Positions 19,054-28,394 of a stretch of DNA of 64,000 nucleotides are shown piece by piece. The DNA is taken from assembly GCF_022129445.1 (NCBI RefSeq), contig NZ_JADQAQ010000004.1, forward strand, positions 1-64,000. The letters are read 5' to 3'. Origin of the DNA: Photobacterium sp. Ph5. Its GTDB lineage: Bacteria; Pseudomonadota; Gammaproteobacteria; Enterobacterales; Vibrionaceae. Made by a program: the position numbers and the translations under genes. Position 1 is the stretch's first letter. Every line of letters begins with the position of its first letter. The notes under the pieces are model-generated. The model did no database searches, was not told where the DNA came from, and saw only the letters and a program-made list of their open reading frames with translations.

Positions 19054-19557
19054 TTATTCTTCTAATTCGCTTTTGGTTTTTTCTTGCTGAGTAATGCTAC
19101 CCACTTCAAGCAGGGGAGCGACATCGAGGTGCTCGGCATTCATCATGGTTGAAATACGCTGTACTGATGACAGTAGCAGCGATTGTTCCCAATCGTCCAA
19201 TTCTTGGTATTGAGATATAAAGCTATCTTGTAGCGGCAATGGCGCTTTTTCAAGTAGTGCTAAGCCATCTTCGGTAAGGTGAGCATGCACTTTACGTTTA
19301 TCTAATTGGCTACGCTGACGTACCACTAAACCGCGTTTTTCTAGTCGATCAAGAATGGTGGTTGCCGTTGCTTGGCTCATATTAGTGTTATTAGAAAGCT
19401 GACGAATAGTCACTTCTTCGCCTGATGCTTTAATTGCTCGCATCAAAACTAATTGAGGCCCTGTCAATCCTGCGTTTTTATTCAATTTTCTTGAATGCAG
19501 ATCGATAGCGCGAATAATTTGTCGAAGAGCAATCAGAACTTCTTCGTGCTTGTCCAT
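19054..19557 (-). CDS. MarR-family transcriptional regulator
   Basis: A 167-residue MarR protein with the winged-helix core at about residues 30-100 (LTGPQLVLMRAIKASG, RQLSNNTNMSQATATTILDRLEKRGLV, DKRKVHAHLTEDG). The ATG at 19557 is preferred over the upstream in-frame TTG at 19569 because GGAG lies 7 nt before it. It is divergent from the imelysin cassette, about 310 bp away, so it might regulate that cassette, but the intergenic region shows Fur-like rather than obvious MarR-like sites. Target unknown. Confidence 0.85.
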   Translation of the reverse strand: MDKHEEVLIALRQIIRAIDLHSRKLNKNAGLTGPQLVLMRAIKASGEEVTIRQLSNNTNMSQATATTILDRLEKRGLVVRQRSQLDKRKVHAHLTEDGLALLEKAPLPLQDSFISQYQELDDWEQSLLLSSVQRISTMMNAEHLDVAPLLEVGSITQQEKTKSELEE

Positions 19558-19728
19558 GTAAATCTCCAAATCTTACAGCGGCAAATTACGTATTGCGATT
19601 TATCACTGCTGTAATAAATCTCAGGGGCGCAATATGTATGATTACGTTTGCTATGGCAAAGATTATACGTGAATTATGTCGAGATAATCGTTATATCTGT
19701 TCGAGTTATGGTTTTTTTTAAAATCAAA

Positions 19729-19810
19729 TGCAAATTATTATCATTAAATGCTGTCGATGTGTTTCAAAATGTTACCAATCTGATATATTATCGAAATAAT
19801 AACAATTATC
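19729..19810 (+). promoter_or_regulatory. Two Fur-box-like sites before the imelysin cassette
   Basis: By my count 19792-19810 matches 13 of 19 positions of the Fur consensus (GATAATGATAATCATTATC). A second site at 19729-19743, TGCAAAT-T-ATTATCA, has one perfect 7-base half of the 7-1-7 form. Both lie 58-140 bp before the first imelysin ATG. The region is AT-rich, so chance matches are possible, but Fur control is expected for this cassette. Confidence 0.5.
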
Positions 19811-19867
19811 ACTTAGATTTCGATTCTGGGTTGTATTAAGACATGCTCTAACAAGGAAGACGCTTTA

Positions 19868-21121
19868 ATGAATAAAACATTTACTCACACTTTGATTGCG
19901 GCAGCAGTATTCACCTTACCTGTTGTAGCACAAGCGGCAACCAAGCAAGAAGTGGTGACGCATTATGCTGATCTTGCCCATAGTGTTTATAGTGATGCAT
20001 TAACGACCGCGAAAGATTTAGATAAGGCGATTGCTGCACTTGTTGCTAACCCTTCTGAAAAAACACTTTCAGCAGCACGTACCGCATGGAAAGCTTCTCG
20101 TGTTCCTTATCAACAATCTGAAGTATTCCGTTTTGGTAACGGCATTGTTGATGATTGGGAAGGACAATTAAATGCGTGGCCGTTAGATGAAGGTTTAATT
20201 GATTACGTAGCGAATGATTACCAACACGAGCTTGGTAACGAAGGTGCAAAAGCGAATATCGTAGCAAGTAAAACTCTAAATGTGGGTAATAAAGAGATTG
20301 ATGTTACTAAGATCACGCCTGAACTGATTGCCGATTTGAATGAATTAGGCGGTTCTGAAGCAAACGTGGCTTCAGGTTATCACGCCATTGAGTTCCTACT
20401 ATGGGGACAAGACCTTAACGGTACTAAAAGTGGTGCTGGCGATCGTAAATTTACAGATTTTGTGAAAGGCGAAGCGTGTACGAACGGTAATTGTGATCGT
20501 CGTGCGGATTATTTAACGGCCTCTTCTCAATTGTTGATTAATGACCTGCAATGGATGGAAAAGCAGTGGTCAGCAACCGAAGCGAAGAACTACCGTAGTG
20601 AACTACTAGCAGAATCAGCAGATAACGGTTTGCGTAAGATGTTATTTGGTATGGGCTCTCTTTCATTAGGTGAGCTTGCTGGTGAGCGTATGAAGGTGGC
20701 ATTAGAAGCCAATTCAACGGAAGACGAGCACGATTGTTTTTCAGATAACACCCATAACTCGCATTACTACAATGAGCAAGGTATCTATAACGTTTACACC
20801 GGTACTTACACCCGTACTAATGGTGAAGTGTTAACAGGTCCAAGTATTAATGACCTAGTGGCAGCTAAAGATAAGAAAGCCGCTGCTGAAATTAAAGCTG
20901 AATTTGATAAAGCCCGCGCTCAACTACAAACGCTGGTTGATTCCGCTGAAAAAGATAATCAATACTTTGATCAGCTTATTGCGACTGGCAATAAAGCCGG
21001 TCATGCATTGGTAAATAAATCGATTATGGCGTTAGTGCAGCAAACCGCTGAAATTGAAAAAGCGGCAAGTATTATTGGTGTGAGTAACCTAAATCCTGAT
21101 ACAGCAGATCATCAGTTCTAA
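19868..21121 (+). CDS. Periplasmic imelysin-family protein (IrpA/ICMP-like, peptidase M75 fold)
   Basis: A 417-residue secreted protein with a Sec signal peptide (cleavage probably after AQAA, residue about 23) and one imelysin domain. The diagnostic GxHxxE appears in SGYHAIEFLLWGQDL near residue 173, and a C-terminal GLRKMLFGMGSLSLGELAGERMKVALE is typical. Imelysins are iron-regulated surface or periplasmic proteins; peptidase activity is doubtful and iron binding or uptake is suspected. An HDCFSDNTHNSHYYNEQGIYNVY segment near 295 is also found in the group. It begins a four-gene cassette after Fur-like sites. AAGGAAG precedes the ATG. Confidence 0.88.
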   Translation: MNKTFTHTLIAAAVFTLPVVAQAATKQEVVTHYADLAHSVYSDALTTAKDLDKAIAALVANPSEKTLSAARTAWKASRVPYQQSEVFRFGNGIVDDWEGQLNAWPLDEGLIDYVANDYQHELGNEGAKANIVASKTLNVGNKEIDVTKITPELIADLNELGGSEANVASGYHAIEFLLWGQDLNGTKSGAGDRKFTDFVKGEACTNGNCDRRADYLTASSQLLINDLQWMEKQWSATEAKNYRSELLAESADNGLRKMLFGMGSLSLGELAGERMKVALEANSTEDEHDCFSDNTHNSHYYNEQGIYNVYTGTYTRTNGEVLTGPSINDLVAAKDKKAAAEIKAEFDKARAQLQTLVDSAEKDNQYFDQLIATGNKAGHALVNKSIMALVQQTAEIEKAASIIGVSNLNPDTADHQF

Positions 21122-21153
21122 ACGACTTACTGCTCTACAAAAATATAAAGAAT

Positions 21154-21190
21154 AAGTCGCCAGCAGTTAGGGCGACTTTATTCGTATTTT
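21154..21190 (+). terminator. Hairpin after the first imelysin gene
   Basis: AAGTCGCC (21154-21161), 9-nt loop, GGCGACTT (21171-21178), followed by the T-rich TATTCGTATTTT. It lies 33 nt after the imelysin stop and 15-27 nt before the next gene, so it probably acts as a partial terminator inside the cassette. Confidence 0.6.
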
Positions 21191-21204
21191 AATAATAAGA
21201 ATCT

Positions 21205-22653
21205 ATGAGTGTGAGTATGAAGTATTTAGCAACGATGATTATGTCGTTAGGGTTACTGCCGTTTATCGCGTCGGCAGAATCTTCTAACTCGACAAAACAA
21301 AAACAAAAGTATACCCAAGAGCAACTGGCAAAAATTAAATCTGGCGGTGATACCACAACGCCAAAAACAGGTGCCAATGCTTTTTCTTTGCCTTCAAGTA
21401 ACTTGCCAATGTCTAAGCGATTAGATTTCAGTGTGGGTAACAGTTTTTTTCGTAACCCTTGGGTACAAGCGCCTGCAACAACCGATGCCCGTGATGGTTT
21501 AGGGCCATTATTTAATACCAACGGCTGCCAGAATTGCCATATTAAAGATGGGCGTGGTCATCCACCTGAAAAAGGCGATACAAATTCTGTGTCTATGCTG
21601 GTGCGTTTAAGTATTCCTGCCTTAACAGATACTCAGAAAAAACAGTTGATTCAACGTGGCACAATTTCAGAGCCGACTTACGGCGGTCAATTACAAGATT
21701 TCTCATTGCCTGAAGCGAAACCTGAAGGGCAAATATCATTAACTTACAGTGATGTACCTGTGACGTTTGCTGACGGTGAGGTGATAACCCTGCGTAAGCC
21801 TAATTTAACTATCACGGATCTCAATTATGGCCCAATGGCGGAAGATGTAATGCTGTCTGCACGTATTGCGCCACCAATGATTGGATTAGGTTTGTTAGAG
21901 CATATTCCAGAACGAACCTTAAAAAGCTTTGTTGAAGAGCAAGCGGCAGAAAATAAAGGCGTAAGTGGAAAGTTAAACCAAGTGTGGGATGTACAAGCAA
22001 ATAAAACTGTCATTGGACGTTTTGGTTGGAAAGCCGGACAACCAACTTTAATGCAACAAAATGCTGCTGCGTTTAATGGTGATTTGGGTTTAACCAGTGC
22101 GTTATTTGAGCAAGAAAACTGTAGTGATAAGCAAACTATTTGCCAAGTGTTACCGAATGGCGGAAAACATGAAGTCACAGACAAAGTGCTCAAGTTTGTT
22201 GAATTTTATTCGCAACATTTAGCGGTACCTGCACGTCGAAATATTACTGATCCTCAAGTCATGAAAGGTGAAAAGCTGTTTGCTGATATTGGCTGTGAAA
22301 GTTGTCACCGTACGAATATTAAAACGGCTAACGTACCTGATCTTCCTGCGTTATCTGAACAAACTATCAACCCTTATACCGATTTATTATTACACGATAT
22401 GGGTGAAGGGTTAGCAGATAATCGCCCTGAGTTTTTAGCCAATGGGCAAGAATGGCGGACACCACCGTTATGGGGGTTAGGCTATACCGAAGAAGTGAAC
22501 GGACATACTAACTTTTTACATGATGGGCGTGCACGAACGGTTATGGAAGCAGTGTTATGGCATGGCGGTGAAGCGCAAATAAGCCGCGATAAAGTGTTGC
22601 AACTGCCTTTATCTGATCGCCAAGCATTAGTCGCGTTTTTAAATTCACTGTAA
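21205..22653 (+). CDS. Di-haem oxidoreductase-like protein (DUF1111)
   Basis: A 482-residue periplasmic protein with a signal peptide (cleavage near ASAES, residue 24). Two c-type haem sites are visible: CQNCH at residue 108, within NTNGCQNCHIKDGRGH, and CESCH at residue 364. The arrangement is that of DUF1111, described as putative thiol oxidoreductases and related to MauG/di-haem peroxidases. An in-frame ATG at 21217 is an alternative start. It lies between two imelysin genes, an order known from Fur-regulated loci in other gamma-proteobacteria (the PA4370-PA4373 region of Pseudomonas aeruginosa, from memory). It probably handles electrons in periplasmic iron metabolism. Confidence 0.85.
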   Translation: MSVSMKYLATMIMSLGLLPFIASAESSNSTKQKQKYTQEQLAKIKSGGDTTTPKTGANAFSLPSSNLPMSKRLDFSVGNSFFRNPWVQAPATTDARDGLGPLFNTNGCQNCHIKDGRGHPPEKGDTNSVSMLVRLSIPALTDTQKKQLIQRGTISEPTYGGQLQDFSLPEAKPEGQISLTYSDVPVTFADGEVITLRKPNLTITDLNYGPMAEDVMLSARIAPPMIGLGLLEHIPERTLKSFVEEQAAENKGVSGKLNQVWDVQANKTVIGRFGWKAGQPTLMQQNAAAFNGDLGLTSALFEQENCSDKQTICQVLPNGGKHEVTDKVLKFVEFYSQHLAVPARRNITDPQVMKGEKLFADIGCESCHRTNIKTANVPDLPALSEQTINPYTDLLLHDMGEGLADNRPEFLANGQEWRTPPLWGLGYTEEVNGHTNFLHDGRARTVMEAVLWHGGEAQISRDKVLQLPLSDRQALVAFLNSL

Positions 22654-22668
22654 AGGAACGGTGTTGTA

Positions 22669-23766
22669 ATGAAGAAGTATGCAAGCCAATCTCAGATTAT
22701 TCTTAGTGTTTGTACATTGGCGTTAAGTATTATGGCTACTGGTTGTAGTGACGAAAGTACTGACGTTTCACAATCAGAGCCTAAACCAACTTCATCGATT
22801 GAAAGTGTAAAAACTATAGAGGCGTTAGGTTTTAATCTTACGCCTGTGTACGAATTATCACTGGATGCCGCAACAAAGTATCAGCAATCGACCCGTTTAC
22901 TGCATGATAGCGTTAATCATATTTGTACTCAGTATAGTGATGCGTCTGTAAAAGCGGCGCAAGATGCATGGCTATCAACAATGCAAAGTTGGATGGCATT
23001 ACAAGGTCGTGATAAAGGCAGTGAAGAAGCATTAGCGTTAAGCTGGCAAGTGCAATTTTGGCCTGATAAAAAGAACACCACAGGTAGAAAGCTTAAACAG
23101 TTGTTACAGTCAGAGAAAACATTTACTAGCCAAGAGATTGCTGATCAAAGTGTAGTTGTGCAAGGTTTGGGTGCCGCCGAATGGTTTTTATTTCAAGAGC
23201 AAAAGCAGTTATCTCAGGCTAATTATTGTCAGTTAGCTGATGCAATAACAGGGAATTTGGTACAAACCGCCACAGATTTAGTCGCAGAATGGAAACATAA
23301 TCCATGGCAAACATTACCGCCGCCATTAGCCTTGGGTGAATATTTAGGCGCGCTCAATAACCAGCTTGATTACACCCTTAAAAAGCTGACTCGTCCGATG
23401 GGGAAACCGGGTAAGCCAAAACCATATCAAGCGGAAGCGTGGCGTTCACAAACATCAATGGTGAGTTTAAAAGCGAGTGTGGAAGCATTACATCAGCTGT
23501 ATTTAGCGAATGGCAATGGTTTGAATGCTTTATTGATTAAAGAAGGACATGAGATCACCGCGAACCGTATTAATCAGCGTTTTGAATTGTTGTTAGCTGA
23601 TTGGCCTCAAGAAAAGAGTATGGGAACGTTACTAAAAACAAAAGCTGGATACCGTGAATTAATTAATGTATTCAATGGGTTGGAATATATCCAGTTAGCG
23701 TTACACGATGATGTAGCTGCAGAGCTAGGTATTGTGATGGGGTTTAATGCAACCGATGGCGATTAA
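22669..23766 (+). CDS. Imelysin-family lipoprotein
   Basis: A 365-residue second imelysin of the cassette. The signal peptide ends in a lipobox-like MATGC (Cys27), so it is probably membrane-anchored. The imelysin domain is more diverged than the first: the central motif reads GLGAAEWFLF (near residue 170) with no GxHxxE, and the C-terminal part has FNGLEYIQLALHDDVAAELGI. AAAGGAACGG gives a ribosome binding site 16 nt after the DUF1111 stop, and its own end overlaps the DUF1513 gene, so these three genes form one transcript. Confidence 0.82.
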   Translation: MKKYASQSQIILSVCTLALSIMATGCSDESTDVSQSEPKPTSSIESVKTIEALGFNLTPVYELSLDAATKYQQSTRLLHDSVNHICTQYSDASVKAAQDAWLSTMQSWMALQGRDKGSEEALALSWQVQFWPDKKNTTGRKLKQLLQSEKTFTSQEIADQSVVVQGLGAAEWFLFQEQKQLSQANYCQLADAITGNLVQTATDLVAEWKHNPWQTLPPPLALGEYLGALNNQLDYTLKKLTRPMGKPGKPKPYQAEAWRSQTSMVSLKASVEALHQLYLANGNGLNALLIKEGHEITANRINQRFELLLADWPQEKSMGTLLKTKAGYRELINVFNGLEYIQLALHDDVAAELGIVMGFNATDGD

Positions 23767-24868
23767 TTTAACGAGGCGTAAATTATTAGGTTATGCGCTT
23801 TCATCAGCCAGTACGTTACCGTTTATGTCGTTAATGGGCTGTGATGCTAACGCGCGGTATGGTGTTTCAGCACAATCACACAGTCAGCCAAAATTGATAG
23901 GTTGTAGTCGAACCGCTGCGGGTAAATTTGCAGCTGTTGTAGCTGATTTATCAGGAAATCCGCTGTTGAAAATTATGTTACCTGCACGGGGGCATGGTAT
24001 TGCGTTGCAACGTAACGGCTCATTAACGGCGGTCTTTTCTCGCCGTCCTGGACAATATGTTCAAGTGTTTGATCATAAATCAGGTAAAGAGTGGGGGATA
24101 CGAGGAGCAGATTCTAATCGTTATTTCTATGGTCACGGTGTTTTTTCTGATGATGGTCAGTATTTGTATACAACTGAAGGAGAGTCGGCAACCAGTCGCG
24201 GTATTATTGGGGTTTATGAAGTAAGGCAAGGATTACCCAAAGTGGCTGAGTTTAGCGATTTTGGTATTGGCCCTCATGAAGTGATTTGGGCTGATAATAA
24301 CACCTTAGCGGTGGGGGTTGGTGGGGTACATACCCTAGGACGAACACCGTTAAATCTTGATTCAATGCAACCTGCATTAGTGTATTTAGATAAAAGCCGA
24401 GGTGAGATTGTTGATCAAGCCGAACTTGCTGATAAGCGACTTAGTATTCGCCATCTTAGCTTAATGGATAATGGCGCTATTGCTTGCGGTCAACAGTATC
24501 GCGGTGAGCCTGAACATGCCGCACCGCTGGTGGCTACGCATCAACGAGGGCAAGCATTACAATCACTTTTAGCTGAAGATGAAGAATGGCTAAGGTTTAA
24601 TCATTATATAGCCAGTATTGGTACCATTGATGGTTATTTATTAGCTACGTCACCAAGAGGTAATTGCTACGGTATTTGGGATCAATCAACACGAGAGTTA
24701 GTGGAGGTTAAACCTTTAGTTGATGCTTCTGGTGTTGCGATGTTAGATAATCATTGGATAGTCGGCTCGGGAGCAGGGAAAATACTCAGTATTGATACCC
24801 ATTTTAAAAAGACGTCAAAGCAAAGTGCGATTATGTGGGATAACCATTGGGCATTATCTGCTGTCTAA
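23747..24868 (+). CDS. DUF1513 domain protein with Tat-like signal
   Basis: A 373-residue exported protein. The N-terminus has a twin-arginine motif (NLTRRKLLGYAL) and a hydrophobic segment ending at a possible lipobox (LMGC, near 31). The rest is a beta-propeller-like DUF1513 domain with repeated blocks such as GHGIALQRNGSLTAVFSRRPG, YFYGHGVFSDDGQYLYTTE and GPHEVIWADNNTLAVGVGG. Function unknown; it regularly accompanies imelysin/DUF1111 genes. It overlaps the preceding gene by 20 nt. ATG at 23756 is an alternative start; the first ATG has the better upstream GGGG. Confidence 0.82.
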   Translation: MQPMAINLTRRKLLGYALSSASTLPFMSLMGCDANARYGVSAQSHSQPKLIGCSRTAAGKFAAVVADLSGNPLLKIMLPARGHGIALQRNGSLTAVFSRRPGQYVQVFDHKSGKEWGIRGADSNRYFYGHGVFSDDGQYLYTTEGESATSRGIIGVYEVRQGLPKVAEFSDFGIGPHEVIWADNNTLAVGVGGVHTLGRTPLNLDSMQPALVYLDKSRGEIVDQAELADKRLSIRHLSLMDNGAIACGQQYRGEPEHAAPLVATHQRGQALQSLLAEDEEWLRFNHYIASIGTIDGYLLATSPRGNCYGIWDQSTRELVEVKPLVDASGVAMLDNHWIVGSGAGKILSIDTHFKKTSKQSAIMWDNHWALSAV

Positions 24869-24898
24869 TTACACTAATTTCTATTGTTGTTAAATGAT

Positions 24899-24938
24899 AA
24901 ACGCTGCTTCTTATTATTAAGAAACAGCGTTGTTTTTT
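24899..24938 (+). terminator. Terminator of the imelysin cassette
   Basis: Arms AACGCTG-C-TTCTTA and TAAGAA-A-CAGCGTT (24900-24931) pair with one mismatch and are followed by GTTTTTT, 31 nt after the DUF1513 stop. Confidence 0.88.
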
Positions 24939-25081
24939 GTAATTTGCGAACGTTAATGCTATTAACATGTTCCGTATGCTTTTTATTCCTATAGATATAT
25001 TTCACTTTAAGCAAAATGCGTCTACATTTAATGCTCTAAATACTATTATTAGTAATAGCGGAGTAGTGCTTGGGGACTTCT

Positions 25082-26815
25082 ATGACTATTTGTAAGTATT
25101 GGTATTTCACCTCTGTATTATGTTTATTTCCTATTAATCTTACAGCTTCTTCTGATTTACCAACTCATTCTGAAAATAAAACGATTGTAATAAAAGATAA
25201 GCAAATTATTACATCTGAATTAATGAATACATCGGATGAGGAAATATTTAGCAATAATCATACCGTTAGGCAGCAGTATCAAATAGCGAAAGGCTGGGTA
25301 AAAGATATTGCCAATAATGTACAAGGTATTCAGTATATTGATAAGTTGGCAGAATTATATTTGACGATTGGCTATGGTCAAGTTTGGCAAGATCAAATTG
25401 CTATGGCTGAATTTGAGGAGCAACTTTATTTATTGTCGTTAACAAGAGTTTCTCCTGATTTAACTCGCCGCTATCATAATTTAAAACGTTATAGAACGAG
25501 TAATGATTGGCGCGATTATGATGTGTTAGCAACTGATACATTATTTGCATATATGGGATTTATTGAAGGAATACAAAAAAAAGGTAATTTATGGTTATTT
25601 GGTGATATGCCTCCCACTATACTGCCATTACCTTCTGATGGCTTTATAGAAGAATTATTAACAAGCCATGAACAACAACGTTTACGTTACTTTATAGCTC
25701 GGTTAAAACCGCTAGATAATGAATATACCGAACTCGTTACTGCGTTAAATAAACTTAATGAGGTAAAAGAGACTCGATGGCCTGTCTTTTTATTTCAAGG
25801 CAATATTCGTCCAGGACAGTATGTTAAAAATATTGAGGGTGTTGTGACTGTGCTTGAAACATTAGGTGATATGACGGCATTAGAAGCAAAGAAAGTACGC
25901 ACTCAAAAAAGAAAACATTTATCAGGCTCTGTTGTGATTGCAGTAAAGCGTTTTCAAGAGCGACATGGTTTAAAAAGTGATGGCGTAATAGGGCCGCAAA
26001 CCCAGCAATGGCTGGCACTAAATATTAAAGAGCGAATTCGATTATTAGCGTTAAATGCACAACGTATGCGTTTATGGTCGGTGAAACCGAATACTGGTAT
26101 TGTGGTTAATATCCCCAGTTATTATATGAATTTATGGTTAGAAGGTGAAAGGGTATTGGGGAGTAAGGTGATTGTTGGGCGTCCTTCAAGGCAAACGCCT
26201 ATGATTGATTCTGATATTCAATCGGTAGTCTTTAACCCTTATTGGAATGTCCCTAATTCTATTATGAAAAAAGATATTATGCCAAAAGTGAGAAGAAACA
26301 GAAATTATTTGGCAAATCATAATTATGAAGTAATAAAAGGATGGGATAGCGCACAAAAAATAGCAATTAACTCTATTCCATATCATTTGTTATCACCGAA
26401 TCGTTTTCCCTATCGTTTAAGACAAAAACCGGGTAAAAGAAATGCATTGGGATTATTTAAATTTAATTTTCCTAATAGCCAAGCCATTTATCTACATGAC
26501 ACCGCATCACGATCTTTATTTAAAAAACATGACCGTGCATTAAGTTCTGGTTGCATTCGGGTTGAACAAGCAAAAAGTTTAGCAAGAGTACTTTTAGAAT
26601 ATTCAGGAAGCAGTGAAAAGCGGTTTAACAATTTATCTAGAAGTAGAAAAACGCGAACAATAGTATTAGGTGATAGTAAAAATGTACCTGTAGATCTAAT
26701 TTACCAGACAGCATGGGTAGATGATTTGGGGTTAGTGAATTATCGTAGTGATATATATAAGTATGACCGCGATCAAGAAAAAAATAGTTCGTTAATTTCT
26801 GCTTACAATTACTGA
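25082..26815 (+). CDS. ldtD: L,D-transpeptidase LdtD (YcbB)
   Basis: A 577-residue periplasmic enzyme that forms 3-3 (meso-DAP to meso-DAP) cross-links in peptidoglycan. After a signal peptide comes a scaffold region, a peptidoglycan-binding domain (SGSVVIAVKRFQERHGLKSDG, GPQTQQWLALN, about residues 275-315) and a YkuD catalytic domain from about 340. The catalytic motif is HDTASRSLF ... SSGCIRVEQA with the nucleophile near Cys491. The ATG at 25082 is preferred to TTG 25070 because TGGGGA lies 5 nt before it. Gene order ldtD-mepK-gloC is as in E. coli, though here mukB is 16.7 kb upstream instead of adjacent. Codon use is AT-richer than in mukB. Confidence 0.9.
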   Translation: MTICKYWYFTSVLCLFPINLTASSDLPTHSENKTIVIKDKQIITSELMNTSDEEIFSNNHTVRQQYQIAKGWVKDIANNVQGIQYIDKLAELYLTIGYGQVWQDQIAMAEFEEQLYLLSLTRVSPDLTRRYHNLKRYRTSNDWRDYDVLATDTLFAYMGFIEGIQKKGNLWLFGDMPPTILPLPSDGFIEELLTSHEQQRLRYFIARLKPLDNEYTELVTALNKLNEVKETRWPVFLFQGNIRPGQYVKNIEGVVTVLETLGDMTALEAKKVRTQKRKHLSGSVVIAVKRFQERHGLKSDGVIGPQTQQWLALNIKERIRLLALNAQRMRLWSVKPNTGIVVNIPSYYMNLWLEGERVLGSKVIVGRPSRQTPMIDSDIQSVVFNPYWNVPNSIMKKDIMPKVRRNRNYLANHNYEVIKGWDSAQKIAINSIPYHLLSPNRFPYRLRQKPGKRNALGLFKFNFPNSQAIYLHDTASRSLFKKHDRALSSGCIRVEQAKSLARVLLEYSGSSEKRFNNLSRSRKTRTIVLGDSKNVPVDLIYQTAWVDDLGLVNYRSDIYKYDRDQEKNSSLISAYNY

Positions 26816-26975
26816 ACTAGATAACTCCATGAAAATAAATAATAGTTTTTTCGTCATTAAAAATATGTGACATGGGTCTTTGACTACCTTATCAGTGATG
26901 GATATCGTGCTGAAAAAGCGGTGGTATACGCTTTGCATTATTACAATAAATAGCACTTTTTTATCATGAGTTGGT

Positions 26976-27533
26976 ATGTCAGAAATTAATATTAATCGCC
27001 GTAATTTCCTTGCTCTCGGCGGAGCGGTTGTCGGTTCTTGTTTATTACCTAATATAGCAATTGCCAGCCCATTTAAAGCATCTGATCCTCGTAATATGTT
27101 GATTCGTAATCTTCATACTGGTGAAGAGTTAGAAACAAAGTATTTTAATGGTAAAACGTATGTTGGCTCTGCGGTAAGAAAAATTGATCATCTATGCCGT
27201 GATTTTAGACAAAATGAAGTCGCGCGTATTGATCGTCGTTTATATGATGCAATATCGCAAATTCAGACATATTTAGGCCATGAAGGCTATGCGCAAATTA
27301 TTTCAGGTTATCGTTCACCAAAAACCAACAAGATGTTGGCAAAACGTAGCGGTGGGGTTGCGAAGAAGAGTTATCATATGAAGGCGCAAGCAATCGATTT
27401 TAATCTTGAAGGTGTGCCACTGTCGAAAATTCGCAAAGCGGCAATGGATTTGAAAATTGGTGGTGTAGGTTATTACCCTGGTAGCCAGTTTGTACATATC
27501 GATACCGGTCCTGTTCGTAACTGGCGCGGTTAA
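26976..27533 (+). CDS. mepK: Murein endopeptidase MepK-like (YcbK, DUF882)
   Basis: A 185-residue M15-type zinc peptidase. A Tat-like signal is present (INRRNFLALGGAVVGS, cleavage near IAIASPF, residue 31). Zinc-ligand motifs are SGYRSPKTNKML near residue 110, KSYHMKAQAIDF (H and D) near 130, and a final QFVHID near 177. E. coli MepK cuts D,D and 3-3 cross-links, allowing wall growth, which makes sense next to the 3-3 cross-linking enzyme LdtD 160 nt upstream. An ATG at 26976 follows a weak ribosome binding site. Confidence 0.88.
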   Translation: MSEININRRNFLALGGAVVGSCLLPNIAIASPFKASDPRNMLIRNLHTGEELETKYFNGKTYVGSAVRKIDHLCRDFRQNEVARIDRRLYDAISQIQTYLGHEGYAQIISGYRSPKTNKMLAKRSGGVAKKSYHMKAQAIDFNLEGVPLSKIRKAAMDLKIGGVGYYPGSQFVHIDTGPVRNWRG

Positions 27534-27619
27534 TTAGATGCTATAAATCGTCGCTATATTTTTATAAATAATCATGGCATCCTTTCGGCTTATGTTTATG
27601 GCTAGGATGTTAAGCGAGT

Positions 27620-28273
27620 ATGAGTCTTAAGTATCAAATTGTTCCTGTTACACCGTTTCAGCAAAACTGCTCAATTATTTGGTGTGATGAAACAAACCAA
27701 GCGGCGATTGTCGATCCTGGTGGTGACATTGAACAATTAACTAAAGTGGTTGAGGATTTAGGGCTAACCGTAACTCAACTTATTTTAACCCATGGTCACC
27801 TTGATCACGTTGGAGGTACTGCGCCTTTATCTAAGTCTTTAAATGTACCGGTAATTGGTCCACATAAAGATGATGAGTTTTGGCTGCAAGGGTTACCACG
27901 TCAGAGCGAAATGTTTGGTTTTCCGATGACGGAAGCATTTGAGCCAACTCAATGGCTAAACGATGGCGATGAAATTAATGTTGGTAATCAATCGTTGCAA
28001 GTACTCCATACACCAGGACATACACCTGGACATGTGATTTTGTTTAGTAACGATGCGAATGTTGCGTTTGTTGGCGATGTATTATTTAAAGGGGGAATTG
28101 GTCGAACTGATTTTCCTCGCGGTGATCATCCAACGTTGATCAACGCGATTAAAACTAAGCTATGGCCATTAGGTGATGATGTCACTTTTGTACCTGGTCA
28201 TGGTCCGCTATCAACATTTGGTCATGAGCGTGCAACAAACCCATTTGTTGCCGATGAAATGCCATTATATTAA
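27620..28273 (+). CDS. gloC: Type II glyoxalase GloC (YcbL), MBL fold
   Basis: A 217-residue metallo-beta-lactamase-fold hydrolase. The metal motif THGHLDH occupies residues 57-63, with further ligands in HTPGHTPGH near 132, FVGDVLF near 153 and FVPGHGP near 195. E. coli GloC hydrolyses S-lactoylglutathione to lactate and glutathione, the second step of methylglyoxal detoxification. The position after mepK matches E. coli ycbB-ycbK-ycbL. It ends in a terminator at 28292. Confidence 0.9.
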   Translation: MSLKYQIVPVTPFQQNCSIIWCDETNQAAIVDPGGDIEQLTKVVEDLGLTVTQLILTHGHLDHVGGTAPLSKSLNVPVIGPHKDDEFWLQGLPRQSEMFGFPMTEAFEPTQWLNDGDEINVGNQSLQVLHTPGHTPGHVILFSNDANVAFVGDVLFKGGIGRTDFPRGDHPTLINAIKTKLWPLGDDVTFVPGHGPLSTFGHERATNPFVADEMPLY

Positions 28274-28291
28274 TACGATTGTTTATTTTAT

Positions 28292-28320
28292 AAAGTGAGG
28301 TTTCTACCTCACTTTATTCT
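28292..28320 (+). terminator. Terminator after gloC
   Basis: A perfect 9-bp stem (AAAGTGAGG, loop TTTCTA, CCTCACTTT) followed by ATTCTATTT, 18 nt after the stop. Confidence 0.75.
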
Positions 28321-28379
28321 ATTTGTTGTCTATCTTCAGTTTGCGCTTCGTCACACTTTTACCCCAATCATGCTTAAAT

Positions 28380-28394
28380 TAGGAATTATTCCTA
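28380..28394. promoter_or_regulatory. Palindrome in the uhpT upstream region
   Basis: TAGGAAT-T-ATTCCTA is a perfect 7-1-7 palindrome about 235 bp before the uhpT ATG, in a 353-bp gap that holds no gene. It might be a site for the NarL-type regulator UhpA encoded nearby, but the distance is long and I cannot match it to a known UhpA site. Confidence 0.3.
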
